Assembly: GCF_022581195.2 (NCBI RefSeq)
Contig: NC_061452.1
Location: forward strand, 4,223,501 to 4,287,500
Source of the DNA: Helicoverpa zea
Taxonomy: Eukaryota > Arthropoda > Insecta > Lepidoptera > Noctuidae
DNA: 64,000 nt
Reading direction: 5' to 3'
A model generated the notes under the pieces. It searched no databases, was not told the DNA's origin, and saw only the letters and a list, made by a program, of their open reading frames with translations. Both the position numbers and the translations under genes were made by a program. Below are positions 48,898-59,640 of this stretch, one piece after another. Numbering within the stretch: position 1 is the stretch's first letter; every line of letters begins with the position of its first letter.

Positions 48898-49035
48898 CAT
48901 CATCATCATCATCTGCCTAGCCTTTTCCCAACTATGTTGGGGTCGGCTTCCAGTCTAACTGAATGCATCTGAGTACCAGTTTCTTACAATGAACGACTGC
49001 CTATCTGACCCAGTTACCCGAGGAACCCAATACCC
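48898..49035 (-). mobile_element. SINE/retroelement 3' fragment
   Basis: (ATC)n followed by ACTATGTTGGGGTCGGCTTC and GACTGCCTATCTGACC. It matches the 3' body of the SINE at 53180-53563 in the same orientation. Confidence 0.65.
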
Positions 49036-49247
49036 TATAAAAGCTGAGTATTATCCTGGAGATGAACATAATACTACTTTTTAAACCTCTTTTTATGTAT
49101 GATTTTTATGATTTGTATCAAACATTTCAAAAGATGATAACTTTACGTTAACCCTTCCGTTTGCCCTTAAATTGAAGGAACATAAATACGGCAAGTCTAG
49201 TTTTTTAGTAACTAAATGATATAATCTACCAGCAAAATTAATAATTT

Positions 49248-49291
49248 CATCTTCATCTTCCCAGCCTTTTTTCCAACTTTGTTGGGGTCGG
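49248..49291 (-). mobile_element. 44-bp SINE tail insertion with 22-bp TSD
   Basis: A very short insertion carrying only the (ATC)-rich tail and the GTTGGGGTCGGC end, flanked by an exact 22-bp direct repeat at 49226-49247 and 49292-49313 (containing CAGCAAAATTAATAATTT). This is extreme 5' truncation during target-primed reverse transcription. Confidence 0.85.
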
Positions 49292-50339
49292 CTACCAGCA
49301 AAATTAATAATTTACAATAAATATATTATATTATAAATTATAATATACATATAAGGTTAGTTGCTCCAAACGGCACAACTTCCTCTAAACCTATTCGCAA
49401 AATATTTTTTGACAAATCAAGTTAATGCCTATCATTTAAATAATAGATTTTCAAGAACTAACAATATCTATGGCTAAAATAAATTGACTGAACCGATTAT
49501 CTTCATGGCAGTCGTCTTTCTTTTGTCTTTCATATTCTCAGAAATTAAACAATGTTGGTTTTAAAACAAAAGGCTTTAGAATATTTTGAACATGTGTTCA
49601 ACATAAATGGAAAACCACCAGTATATTTTGGCACACGAAAATGAATCATTTCTTTATAAGTTTTGTGTAAATACAAATTTTGGCAGAGTTCAACATAAAA
49701 TGGACAGTTTTCGTGCTGACAGTAGTTGTAGGTTATTTTAGGTTTTATTATTTTAAGTTGTTATTTAATGTTTGCTGGGGATTTTCCATAATGTAATCAG
49801 GCTGAAATTTATCGACTTAAGTATATTAGGTACTTAATTTTCACATAAATGATCCAAGGACAAGTAATAATAATAATGCAATGATGGGAAGTATTCGTCT
49901 TTTGGCCGGGTTTTGGCACTTTCATAAGTAGTTTATTAGTTTTAACTTAAACATGTGCGTTATTTTATGTCATATTGTGAACTGAGATAATTCTCACTTC
50001 TCAGACCACATATGTCCATTAGAGTCAAGAGGTCTCAAATAAGTTAAGCAGGTATAAAAAATAGAAGAAAGGTATTAGGAATTTATTTACAAACTCTACT
50101 GAACTATTAATTCCATTAAAAAGAAACAATCTTTTCAGGCACTTTAATAGTCCGACCCCAGAGCACATGCCTCTCCTTACATCGAGAAGATATTTGCATA
50201 AGTCACAGAAGAGTTTCTGCCTTCGTATATTTAATAGCAATGTATGAAGTGATTGCTAAAAAGTTTGGAGTAGGCACTTGACTACAGATAAATAGTTGAT
50301 ATGACTTTTAATACACCAACATTATACTTATAATAATAA

Positions 50340-50935
50340 TCAAATCAAATCAAAAATATCAATGAACCTAAATATATCCTTGATCTTACTGATAAAAAGT
50401 TTAAGAATGTAGTTAAAAACATTTTGATTAAAAAGGCGTATTATAAAATTCAGGATTACATTAATGACAGTGAAGCCTGGCGTTAAATTAATATTGTTTT
50501 TTCTTTTTCTCTGCACATGTGGCTTCCCCGGCGACCGGGACACGGGAGTGCCTCCGCCCAGACCAGCCAAGCCCAAGCCAGCAAGACCCCAAATTGCATT
50601 ATATAATAACTTGGTTACCCAATATATTTTTACTTTGAATTGTATAAATTATTTTTCCAGTAACGATTGCACTAAAATTATTTTGTATAATTTATTAATA
50701 CATTTTTAGCTTGATTTGGATTGTATAACATTCTCAGGACTAGATAGAAAACTGTATGTTTGTAATTATTTTTATTTTCTTTTAAAAAGAGTGTCCATGG
50801 AGTTTCTTGCCGGTTCTTCTCCATGAGACCAACTCTTTGGAACCGTGCACCTAACTTTGACGTTTCGAAAGAGCTTTCATAGGCCTATTTGAAATAAAAA
50901 AAAATGAGTTTGAGTTTGAGTTTGAGTTTGAAATA
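50340..50935 (+). mobile_element. 5'-truncated non-LTR retrotransposon
   Basis: 50366-50485 encodes the last 30-odd residues of an ORF2-type protein (ILIKKAYYKIQDYINDSEAW, then TAA). A 3'UTR with GCCGGTTCTTCTCCATGAGA and a (GAGTTT)n tail follows. The reverse transcriptase core is absent, so the copy is dead. I cannot assign a clade with certainty. Confidence 0.75.
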
Positions 50936-52218
50936 TTTAGATGGACTTTATTTTTAGACCTTGATTTAAGGTGAAATCTTAAGATATATATATATCTTAA
51001 GTTCAATGCCTAGATACTCAAATTGAGTATACCAAGAGTGTATAGTATAAAATAATACTTTTGATAATGTTTCCAGTTTCAATTGAAATGACTGTAATTT
51101 GCTGATCAGTGCAACGGTGAAAAGGAAGAAAAAATATTTTTGTCCTTGTCTGCGAAGAGTATTACGACAATCAAGGTATTGCTTTGCATGTGCAAGTAGG
51201 CGGCGAAAATATAAGAGACTCGAATATATAAAAATTGGTTGTGGAAACCTATCCTTCTTGTGTTATAACAAATAAGAACGCAAAAATAGCTCTTTCATTT
51301 TTTGTAAGTTGTTGTTTCAAAGAAAGCGGAGCCGTAGTTACTTAAATATTCACCTTCGAATTTATGTACCTATATAACTATTAACTTACTTCTCTGAACC
51401 TAATTTTTTCGAGAGATCATACTGTTTTAACTTATCAAGGAAAAATACAAATAAAATAAAACAAAAACGAAAGTAATGATATTTATTAATTATCTATACG
51501 CTTATTTTAAATTATATAAAAAAAAACTGCTAAGTACCTATGTATGTTACGACTACCCAAAGGTCACAGTTCCCCAGAAGCTCCCTTTATCTTAATTTTG
51601 ATGAAACTGCTAATTAAACACAATAAAACTTTAATCTATTTACAATAAGTTAGCAGTCAAGAATAAAATTGCAAGAATAATGATTTAGCAGTTCGCCAAC
51701 TAATACTTGAGATAACATACAAAATTACTCGTATTTACAAAACTGGAAGATGCAAGTTGTCTTATTCCTATCATAACTTTATATTAATCAATTCATAAAT
51801 AAATCTCAATAAAACTTGTTTTCCAATTTCATGAATTTGCTTATCTACATAAATAAAAAACTTAAAAAAAATGTTTTTAACAAAGATGATTGTTAAAAAA
51901 AACTATATTATGTACTACGGTTAATTACATTAATAGTACCCGCACACTGAATTTTCGTCGGTCAACAGTTTGTTTGGATAATAAATCGGTATGAAGATGA
52001 ATGGTAGTACGCACATTACAAAGATCAGGTATTTAGCCGGTATCAGACTGACTGAAAACTTTGGTTGGAATAACATTCTTTTAAAAAAATAACCTCAACT
52101 GTCGAGCCGACTGTTTTGTCTACAGTATGCGGGTAAAGTTAGTCCATTACTAATCACTGGTTCAAATAACTAAGCTGAAACGTAAAAAAAATAGAAAAAA
52201 AGTATCGACAAAACAGGT

Positions 52219-52470
52219 TTATCGCTCAGGGCCCTTACGGAACGAAATAGTTTCTTCATTTACTTTACCGTTGTCATTTTCTACTCTAATTACACTGGCT
52301 TCCTGATTAACCACGCCATTAACATTGGAAGTATAGCTGTGGCTTCTGACAGATTTTCCTTTAAAATATTCATTTTCACCAGGTACAATTTTCTTGAGCC
52401 TCTCAGGGTTTAGTGGCTCGAAGTTGAATTCGAATTTCTTGAACCTATTATTGTGATTAAGCGGTTTGGG
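52219..52470 (-). CDS. Gene D terminal exon: second seroin-like domain
   Basis: 84 codons including the stop, phase 0 entry after TTCACAG. Motifs are FKKFEFNFEPLNPERLKKIV, GENEYFKGKSVRSHSYTSNV and ENDNGKVNEETISF. It has no Cys and ends in a charged RKGPER. Confidence 0.8.
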   Translation of the reverse strand, partial: PKPLNHNNRFKKFEFNFEPLNPERLKKIVPGENEYFKGKSVRSHSYTSNVNGVVNQEASVIRVENDNGKVNEETISFRKGPER

Positions 52471-55400
52471 CTGTGAAGGAAACAAAGACAATAGTTAAAT
52501 TGCTAATAACATGATAACAATCTATACTAATATATAAAGAGGAAACACTTTTATGTCTGTTAGTTTTTTTGTGCCCTAAATGCTCTGAAACTACTCAACC
52601 GATTTGAAAAATCCTTTCACTGTTGGTAAGTTACACTGCAAGCGCTCTTCCCGAGTAACGTATGCAGGATTTATTTTATCCCAATAAGCACGGGCAGTAG
52701 TCATTGATATACAAAAACGTAGTCCCCACGAAACGCGGGAGAAACCAACATGTAAACGGCTAGAAAATCATATAGTCAACGATTATAATCCAATGTATAT
52801 GTTTATAAATATAATCTGCTACAATACGTGTACCTATAATATATACAACTGCATTCGTTTCTGTACAATTCGTTCCAAAAACTATTACAATATGGTCAAT
52901 ATTGCTTTTGGAATGCATGCGAATATAAAAATGTATTAGGTACTTTGGTTTCTACGGTAATGGAAAAATAGAGCTTAACAAGGAATAAAAAAATATCATC
53001 TGTCTGACCTCCACAACCTAGTCACCCGGGCAACCCGATGCCCTTTGGTAAGACTAGTTGTCAGACTTTCTGATTTCGACAACTAATTACGACAACCAAA
53101 AGATGTTCAAATAACTCGACGTGACAAGATGGTCACCAATCCATGCACCAACCGTGACATGCGTAACTTAAAAGAAACATCATCCTCATCCTCCGAGCCT
53201 TTTCCCAATCATGTTGAGGTCGGCTTCCAGTCTAACCGGATTCAGCTGAGTACCAGTGCTTTACAAGAAGCGACTGCCTATCTGACCTCCTCAACCCAGT
53301 TACCCGGGCAACCCGATACCCCTTGGTTAGTCTGGTGTCAGACTTACTAGCTTCTGACTATCCGTAACGACGGCCAAGGATGTTCAGTGACAGCCGGGAC
53401 CTACAGTTTAACGTGCCATCCGAAGTACATTAATTGGTGTCTTAGATATTGTTAGAAAGTACATACAAACTTAGAAAAGTGGCATTAGTACTTGCCTGAT
53501 CTGGGATCGAACCCGCGCCCTCATACTTGAGAGGTTGGTCCTTTACCCACTAGGCCACCACGATAACTTAAAAGAAACAATAATCAAACAATAAAATTTA
53601 AAATCATTACCTGTGGGGCGTCGAATTCAAAGAACTGAAACAATAAAATATATTATAGTTATCATTTCCTAAATTATCAGTTCAATAGTTTAAGTAGAAA
53701 AAAAGTGAGGTATTCCTCGAAGCGCCACGTTTTGTTTAGTAGCGCTCCCGATAACAATTGCTACTAAATGGTTTGCTCCGAAAAATAATATAGGTGCGCC
53801 CCTTAATAAGCTTTTGCAGACAAGTTTGAATAAATGATTTTTGATTTTCATTTGTTTGCCCCATCGGGTGCGTTTCAAAACAGTGGTGCTTCCAGTATAT
53901 CTCTAAGAAGTATTATAGATAGTACATAGTTAGTAAGTAGATTAAATTAGTAAAAGGTGTATAGTGTTCGAGTAGTTTTGTAAGATAGAAGGTATAGTTC
54001 GTCTTTGTAGAAAAATGACAGTTTAGACTTAGTTTTTTTGTTTCGTTTGTTTACCTTATTCTGTGCTTTCTATGCTCTCTGAGCTTTGTGTATTTTCGTT
54101 TTTATTTTCTATTTGTTCGTCATCTTCCTGTGGTTATAAAATGTTGGTTTATTAATATAAGGGTTAATTGTATATGTCGCAGGGATATGATAAAAACGGG
54201 GATTTGATCAATTCCCTAAGGGATTTGATCAAATCACGGAGGATGTTAAAATAACAACACGATTCTATCTTTTCCCTAAAAAAATCTAGTGAATTGAACA
54301 AATCCCTAAACTGGTTCAGTGAAATGACAAAAAACATGTCAGTTCTTATTTGTGTCGCGCTTGCAAACACTAGGCAAGCCGTAGGTGTCTGTCACGCACG
54401 ATGCAAAACGAATAGATGTGCCTGTAAGAAAAATAATGTTCATCACGATGCCACAAATCAGCTATATGTTTTGATAAGTGATTATTACAAATAGGCACAT
54501 CATACGCAACTAAAATTTTTTTTAAAGACAATTTGTTCATTTTTTCAAAAAAAAATTGTTCTGAGTAATGGTGATTTTTTATATCAATATTTCCTTGTAT
54601 TGCACACACCTGATTATCATAATAATGTAGGTATAACTTACCCAATAAACCTTTAAAATATCAAAGAAAAATTATTTTTGTCATTTCACTGAACCAGTTT
54701 AGGGATTTGTTCAATTCACTAGATTTGTTTAGGAAAAAGGTAAAATCGTGTTGTTATTTTAACATCCTCCGTGATTTGATCAAATCCCTTAGGGAATTGA
54801 TCAAATCCCCGTTTTTATCATATCCCTGCGACATATACATAAACTTATATTATTTTGTCGCACGAATTACTTTAAGTTCCGTTTTTACTAAATATTTTGT
54901 TATAGCTTCTTACCCCGTTATTTCTGAAACAAAAAAAAAGTCTTTCATAACATTTACTTTAACATACATGGATTCAGAAATTAAAATAGTTTAGGGAAAC
55001 AATTCATACATTTTACATAATGTGATTAAAATACTCTTTTCAATCACTATTCAAAATAATAAACATTAACCGTCTTACCACAAAAACTTTTAAACGTCAG
55101 TTTAAGCCTTGTCTAAAAAAATGACAAATTATGACGTTGACATATAGTTCATTTTGCAGCCACAATTTTTTTAGACAACTGTAAAACAAGCGTTTAAGTT
55201 TTTGTAGTAAGGCCATCAAAATTCAATTAATTTTCACTTACCTAGTCGCGATTTCTGGTGGCGAGTCTCCGGCTGAAAATTAATATACATTATTGTAAAT
55301 TTTTATTGTTTACAGTACGGCTCAAACTCCCCGAAAATAACTAAACTTGTAGCTCTAGATTGTATATAGGTACTACGGGAAGATTCGTAGCGCGATGCGT

Positions 55401-56874
55401 AGCGTATCGGGACGTTACTGCCTACGCCGTAGCCACTAAATTCTTGTTCAAGGAAAATATATATTTCTAATTTTATGTTTATTTTGATGCTAACTGCTTT
55501 TTTGTTATTTATATTTTTCACATTTAAGAAATAAAATTAGTTTTCAACCAAAAAGACGTACATTTTTCTATCTTGACATTTCCATCATTGTTGATCAGGA
55601 TGGTGGAACCGCCCGTTTTGACCAGATTCCCTTCATCATCCCTCCTCATTTCAGACTTCGTGCTGACGACAACTCCACTGTATGTACCTCCTTGGCCTGG
55701 CTTCGCATTCGCTATATCCTCAAATGACGGCATTTTTGGAAATTTGAATTTCGGGAATGGAGGAAAGAAGGGCATTGGAAAATTGGGCATACCGTTCATA
55801 GATCGGGCTCTGGGTATAGGGGGGAAACGGAACATCTGCAAATAATAACAAAGACGAACTATGCTCGTTACTCTTTGGTTTATGTGTGTGTTGTGTCTGT
55901 GTGTGTAAATATCTTACCGGTACGGGAAGTCTGAAACAATTAATATACAAATTAATTAGCAATTTAATCAATAGGATAATCTTCTACCTTTACTCGACTA
56001 AGTTTGAGGTTTAGGGCAAAGCAAGAAAGTGTCTTGTGTTCTATTTTTTGTTCATTATCCTTGTGGATGCACCCTCATGAATGAATAGGATCCGAGCGGT
56101 GGTCAGACGGGACTCACCCCGATAGTACACTTGATAGCCCGGGTTTACACTAATTTTATTGGCTTCCAAGGTCTTTGGCCACAAAACGGGTTTATTTTGA
56201 TGGTGGGATTTGTCATGGGAACTGGGAACTATACCTATATGACCCAATTTTCTGGTAAATTCTAATACTTACGGTGGGAATACATCGTCGTTTTCAGGCC
56301 ATGGGAAGCCAGGAAATCCAGCTAAAAGCATAACACCATGATCAATGAATGTTTAAATAATTTTCCATTCAAAATCACAAAGTACCTAAATATTTGGTAA
56401 TTTTACAAAAGATATTTAAAATTATTATTTGGAAATAAAATAAATCGTAAAAAATACATACGGCTTTAAAAGTTACTTCGTATTAAGAATCTACTTTTGT
56501 CTTGTTTATGTTTACACAACTGCACATACGCAATAGACAGCCGACCTGTGTAAACTAAATAAGCAGCCTTTCTAAGAATTTCAGTACAATTTGAATTAAA
56601 ATACAAAAAACATTGTAATGTTTTTACATTTCAAAGTTTATTTACTCCAAGCTTGTAAAATTTTAAACGATGTTAAATAACATATAAGTTTACAAATAAA
56701 TCAACTATTGACTGAACCATAATGTCTTTGTCTGGGTCCGAAACACAATATTTCACACTACAATTATTATTTCCTAAAAACTTTTTTGCTAACAAAGAAA
56801 GGATTCAATGAGTAACACTTACCGCTAGCGACGGCGACCAAGGAAGCGACTATTACAACAGTCGTGACAGCCAT
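52219..56874 (-). CDS. Gene D: two-domain seroin-like protein, 234 aa
   Basis: Exons in order: 56823-56874, 56273-56321, 55918-55930 (13 nt), 55562-55835, 55242-55272, 54914-54923 (10 nt), 53611-53634, 52219-52470. Phases are 1, 2, 0, 1, 2, 0, 0. The signal peptide is MAVTTVVIVASLVAVAS. The N-terminal half is a typical seroin: a Pro/Phe-rich region (GFPGFPWPENDDVFPP; FPMPFFPPFPKFKFPKMP), then a domain with AKPGQGGTYSG, KTGGSTILINNDGNV. A linker (GDSPPEIATRNNG) leads to a second domain in the last exon (NPERLKKIVPGENEYFKGKS; NVNG; ENDNGKVNEE). The 10-nt exon is needed to restore the frame. The first half could also stand alone (see the alternative ends). Seroins are silk-secreted proteins, with antimicrobial activity reported in silkmoths. 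The joining of the two halves is inferred from phase and splice sites. Confidence 0.75.
52524..52766 (+). mobile_element. Helitron-like copy in gene D intron
   Basis: Begins TCTATACTAATATATAAAGA and ends AACGGCTAG. The core has GGGCAGTAGTC, shared with 18460-18722. Confidence 0.6.
53180..53563 (-). mobile_element. Full-length SINE with 16-bp TSD (intron of gene D)
   Basis: On the minus strand it runs from the tRNA-like head (B box GGGTTCGATCCC) through the body to an (ATG)-rich tail. Exact flanks TAACTTAAAAGAAACA lie at 53164-53179 and 53564-53579. Length 384 bp. The head is shared with 28219-28539; the 3' body is shared with 40478-41662. Confidence 0.88.
54055..54127 (-). CDS. Gene D alternative exon with in-frame stop
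   Basis: A 73-nt segment with good splice sites (ACCACAG acceptor, AAG|GTAAAC donor). Only the frame reached from the 10-nt exon (phase 0) is open, giving EDDEQIENKNENTQSSESIE then STE and TAA at 54056-54058. Its length is not a multiple of three, and inclusion puts the next exon out of frame. It must therefore be either an alternative terminal or poison exon, or not an exon. The encoded tail is strongly acidic, like exon 3 of gene B (SETDSEDE). Confidence 0.5.
54169..54839. mobile_element. MITE with about 165-bp inverted repeats
   Basis: The arms at 54169-54333 and 54676-54839 are near-perfect inverted copies (outer end TGTATATGTCGCAGGGATAT). The internal 340 bp is unrelated AT-rich DNA without a transposase. 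Motifs such as GATTTGATCAAATC within each arm are themselves palindromic. It lies in an intron of gene D. ORFs here are copies within the arms. Confidence 0.88.
55074..55214 (+). mobile_element. MITE family 1, copy 2 (intron of gene D)
   Basis: TTACCACAAAAACTTTTAAA start, TTATGACGTTGACATATAGT middle and TTTTTGTAGTAAGG end. Matches 62877-63021 and, inverted, 23120-23252. Confidence 0.8.
55478..55561 (-). other. Alternative 3' end inside gene D (intronic stop and poly(A) signal)
   Basis: If the donor at 55561 (GTACGT) is not used, the frame continues 12 codons (CTSFWLKTNFIS) to TAA at 55524-55526, and AATAAA on the minus strand lies at 55478-55483. The product would be a 141-aa single-domain seroin. 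Which form is made cannot be told from DNA. Confidence 0.5.
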
Positions 56875-56944
56875 TATATGGCCAAGATTTTATTACAGGC
56901 AGTAAACAATTCACAATATACGTCGCATTAACCAACAGTGAATA

Positions 56945-56980
56945 ACTGAACACCTTACAATGCTCGTTCTTTTAAATATC
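56945..56980 (-). promoter_or_regulatory. Core promoter of gene D (TATA-like and Inr)
   Basis: On the minus strand GATATTTAAAAG (56969-56980) is followed about 30 bp later by TTCAGTTATTC, with the initiator TCAGT at 56945-56949. The spacing fits a TATA/Inr promoter, with a 5'UTR of about 70 nt. Confidence 0.6.
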
Positions 56981-57620
56981 ATGCATAGTTGTTGTTCTTC
57001 AGCCAAGCTGTGCAAATAGTGTGACGAATAGGCCTTACATGGAAAATTGTGATGCTGAAAAATACAACACAGTTATTTAGTTTAATTCTCGGAGCGTTTA
57101 ACCAACCGGAGACGACATTGTCATGCCTCTCTCTCTCTCTGCTCTCTTTGCCAAGGGTATTCATGAGACCGCAATCGTATTGCTCGTATGTACATACCTG
57201 TGTGCCACTTTATGCGTGTGTTTAATAATTTGCTCGTGTGCGTGCATAATGATGTGATTGAAAATGTATGAATGAGCTATCACTACTTGTCACGTTGCCT
57301 GGCTCACCGCGCGTTAATTGAGAGAATTTCGCATAGAGATTTGTGCTCACTGCGGCTCCATTTGGCTAATGATCTAAGATTAAAATGCCTTCACCCATGG
57401 TGTGTTTAACGCCTATTGGCAGTATGGCAAGCTGTTGAAATAATCTAGATTATTACTGAGTTACGGGTATCAGTTTTATTAAAGGCTATATAAAATTAAA
57501 TGCTCATTGTACCTGTAACCAAGTAGCATTGAAGGTCACTACTGAATCTGACATTCCAGATTCGATTTGTGGCTATTGATTTTTGAGTATTTGATTTTTG
57601 TTTTCTAAGGGGTACCGGGT

Positions 57621-57765
57621 TCTGCGGGTTGTTCGAAAGAGATACCGCGGCCCTGGTACATAAAAGGCCTATGACGGAACACGACGGTTTTTAGTCAGTA
57701 AGAGTCTGACACTCCCTCACCGCTGCTAACCCACAGCGGGAGGGGTCATTTAATGATTTTTGACG
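57621..57765 (+). repeat. Interspersed repeat, copy 3
   Basis: GGTTGTTCGAAAGAGATACC and GTCAGTAAGAGTCTGACACT. Same family as 17453-17590 and 35301-35415. Confidence 0.6.
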
Positions 57766-57788
57766 TCGGAAAAAAAAAAAAAAAAAAA

Positions 57789-57950
57789 GTGGTACCGGGT
57801 TGCCTTGATAACTGGGTTAGGGAGGTCACATAGGCAGTCGCTTCATGTAAAACACTATCACTCTGGTTAGACAAGAAGGCAACCCCGACATAAAAAGAGT
57901 CGTGGAGTTTCTTTTCGGCTCTTCTACATGGGTCCAGAAAAATATAGGTA
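57789..57950 (+). mobile_element. SINE and non-LTR 3' fragments, adjoining
   Basis: 57789-57890 carries GGCAGTCGCTTCATGTAAAA, matching the SINE body at 41560-41580. 57895-57950 carries GTCGTGGAGTTTCTTTTCGG, matching the non-LTR 3'UTR at 50790. Both are decayed. Confidence 0.5.
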
Positions 57951-58473
57951 TCGATTTTTTTTTCCATTATATAAGACTTTATTTATAAATAACTTTTTAC
58001 ATAATCTTAATAATAAAATTATATACACCTATTATCTTACTTATCACCTACTATGTACACTTACTAAAAATATTAGGAAATTGCGTCAAAAACTATCTAT
58101 ATAGAAAAATTTTGATTGGTTTGTTTTATATACTTTTTTGATTGAGTAGTAAAGTCTCATTAATTTCACGTTTTCTTATTGGATCAAATTAAAAAGGGCA
58201 AAGAAACTCAATGGTCAAGGGTGCTTTTTAGACCTAGACGCCGAAATCTTTGTTCAGAATTGAATAAGTCATATTATTATGATAAACCTATATATTGTTG
58301 CACGTGCTTTACCAGAATTTGATAAATCCATTGATAAGTTGAGTGACAAAATTATATTATGTGCAAATACTTGTATTACCTACCAGTTAAAATAAATTGC
58401 ACATAAAATAATTTTGTTGAACATAATAATTTAAATAATACAAGAAAGCAATTGAAACGATGATAGTTTCAAA

Positions 58474-59260
58474 AGTAGAGGAACTGCAGCATATTTGGAA
58501 TACTGCAGGTAACTTGGAATACTTCGATATCTAAATATATATAAACGCCATCGTGAGTTTTTATGCCGTAAACATAACGTCAAACGATACACAAAGCCAT
58601 ACAGCATTAAAAACAGGACGCTATCTTGACATTTCGGCTACCAGCCCTCAGCGAACGAGAAGCCTGATTTGAAAACTTTTTCGGTAAGAATGCAATCAGT
58701 GGTAATCATTTGCTGTAATACTCTAAATCTTTATTGTAATTATTTTAATTGCGGAGTGACCTTGTTAGTTTAAGATATTACTATGATTTTGTGAATATTT
58801 CTAGAATTAAAAATTTGACATGCAACTTTAAGTTAAGTTGGCGTGTTGTTAATTTGGAATACCGTGTTTTTTTTTGCTTTTCAGTTTTTTGGGAGTCGGT
58901 TTTATTTTTTTGTAAAAGTTTCTTTTTTTGTAAAGAGCCAATGACTATAAAACATTTAGAATTCTATTAGTTTCTAAGAAAAAGTGTTAGCAATTTTCAA
59001 AGAAAAAAAAATGAATATAATTTGGAATACTATATTCCAAATTATCTGCACCCTAAGTCAAATCACGTTTTTGGAGTATTTTTAGTTTGATAGGCATTTT
59101 GATAATATATCTGGTATTTTTTATATTTGATTGTTCTCATTATTAAAGTTTAATATTTTGACAATAATTTAATGTATTTTTTATTGAGCTATCCCGTTTC
59201 TCCTTCAATTTATTTTCAAAAAACAAACTGGTATTCCAAATATGCTTCACTTCCTCTACT
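58474..59260. mobile_element. TIR element with subterminal TTGGAATAC motifs
   Basis: 30-bp inverted ends (58474-58503 and 59231-59260) agree at 28 of 30 positions: AGTAGAGGAA, then GCATATTTGGAATAC. TTGGAATAC or its complement recurs at about 58514, 58854, 59022 and 59031 besides the ends. No transposase ORF is present and no convincing target duplication was found, so the family is unassigned. Confidence 0.7.
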
Positions 59261-59524
59261 ATAAGTTAGTGCGGTTCAAAGGGACCGACCGATCGCAGCG
59301 TCCAGCGAACTAGGACTGTGATTTTTCTGTCATTTTCGGATTTGCACAATATCTACGTACTACGAGAGATATGTATTGTATTATTCTTCAGTTTTCTTAT
59401 TTTCAACTATCTCTCGAAAAGCTTTCCTCTGTTATTAAGTCACATTTTCGTGAAATTAGTCCTTCAAGTGTGTTTAAATTTTGTACGAACCTCTTCTGGT
59501 AAACAACTATCATTAAAATATTTT

Positions 59525-59640
59525 TCATCATCATCATCCTTTTATAGGCCCTTTGCTGGACATAGACCTATTCTCACACATAGAAGGATTGAGTGTTAAT
59601 CATCACGCTTGCTCAATGCCGGTTGGCCAAACCAAAGTAC
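59525..59640 (-). mobile_element. SINE 3' fragment, old
   Basis: (ATC)n, then AGAAGGATTGAGTGTTAATC and CGCTTGCTCAATGCCGGTTG. Matches the body of 28219-28539 in the same orientation. Confidence 0.6.

Larger units (their letters stand above)
48766..51630. other. Region between genes C and D
   Basis: Repeat DNA: fragments at 48898-49035 and 49248-49291 and a 5'-truncated non-LTR element at 50340-50935. A perfect AT-rich palindrome (CTTAAGATATATATATATCT and its continuation) lies at about 50978-51001. No gene supported. Confidence 0.55.

Noticed and set aside
54164..54994. Paired similar ORFs (SLRELIKSPFLSYPCDIY) on opposite strands
   Set aside because: They are the two inverted arms of one MITE, not duplicated genes.
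55835..55841. ORF start MQM as the start of a stand-alone seroin gene at 55524-55841
   Set aside because: The ATG at the exon border follows a TTTGCAG acceptor in phase 0. Upstream exons with a signal peptide and Pro-rich region join it, so it is an internal exon.
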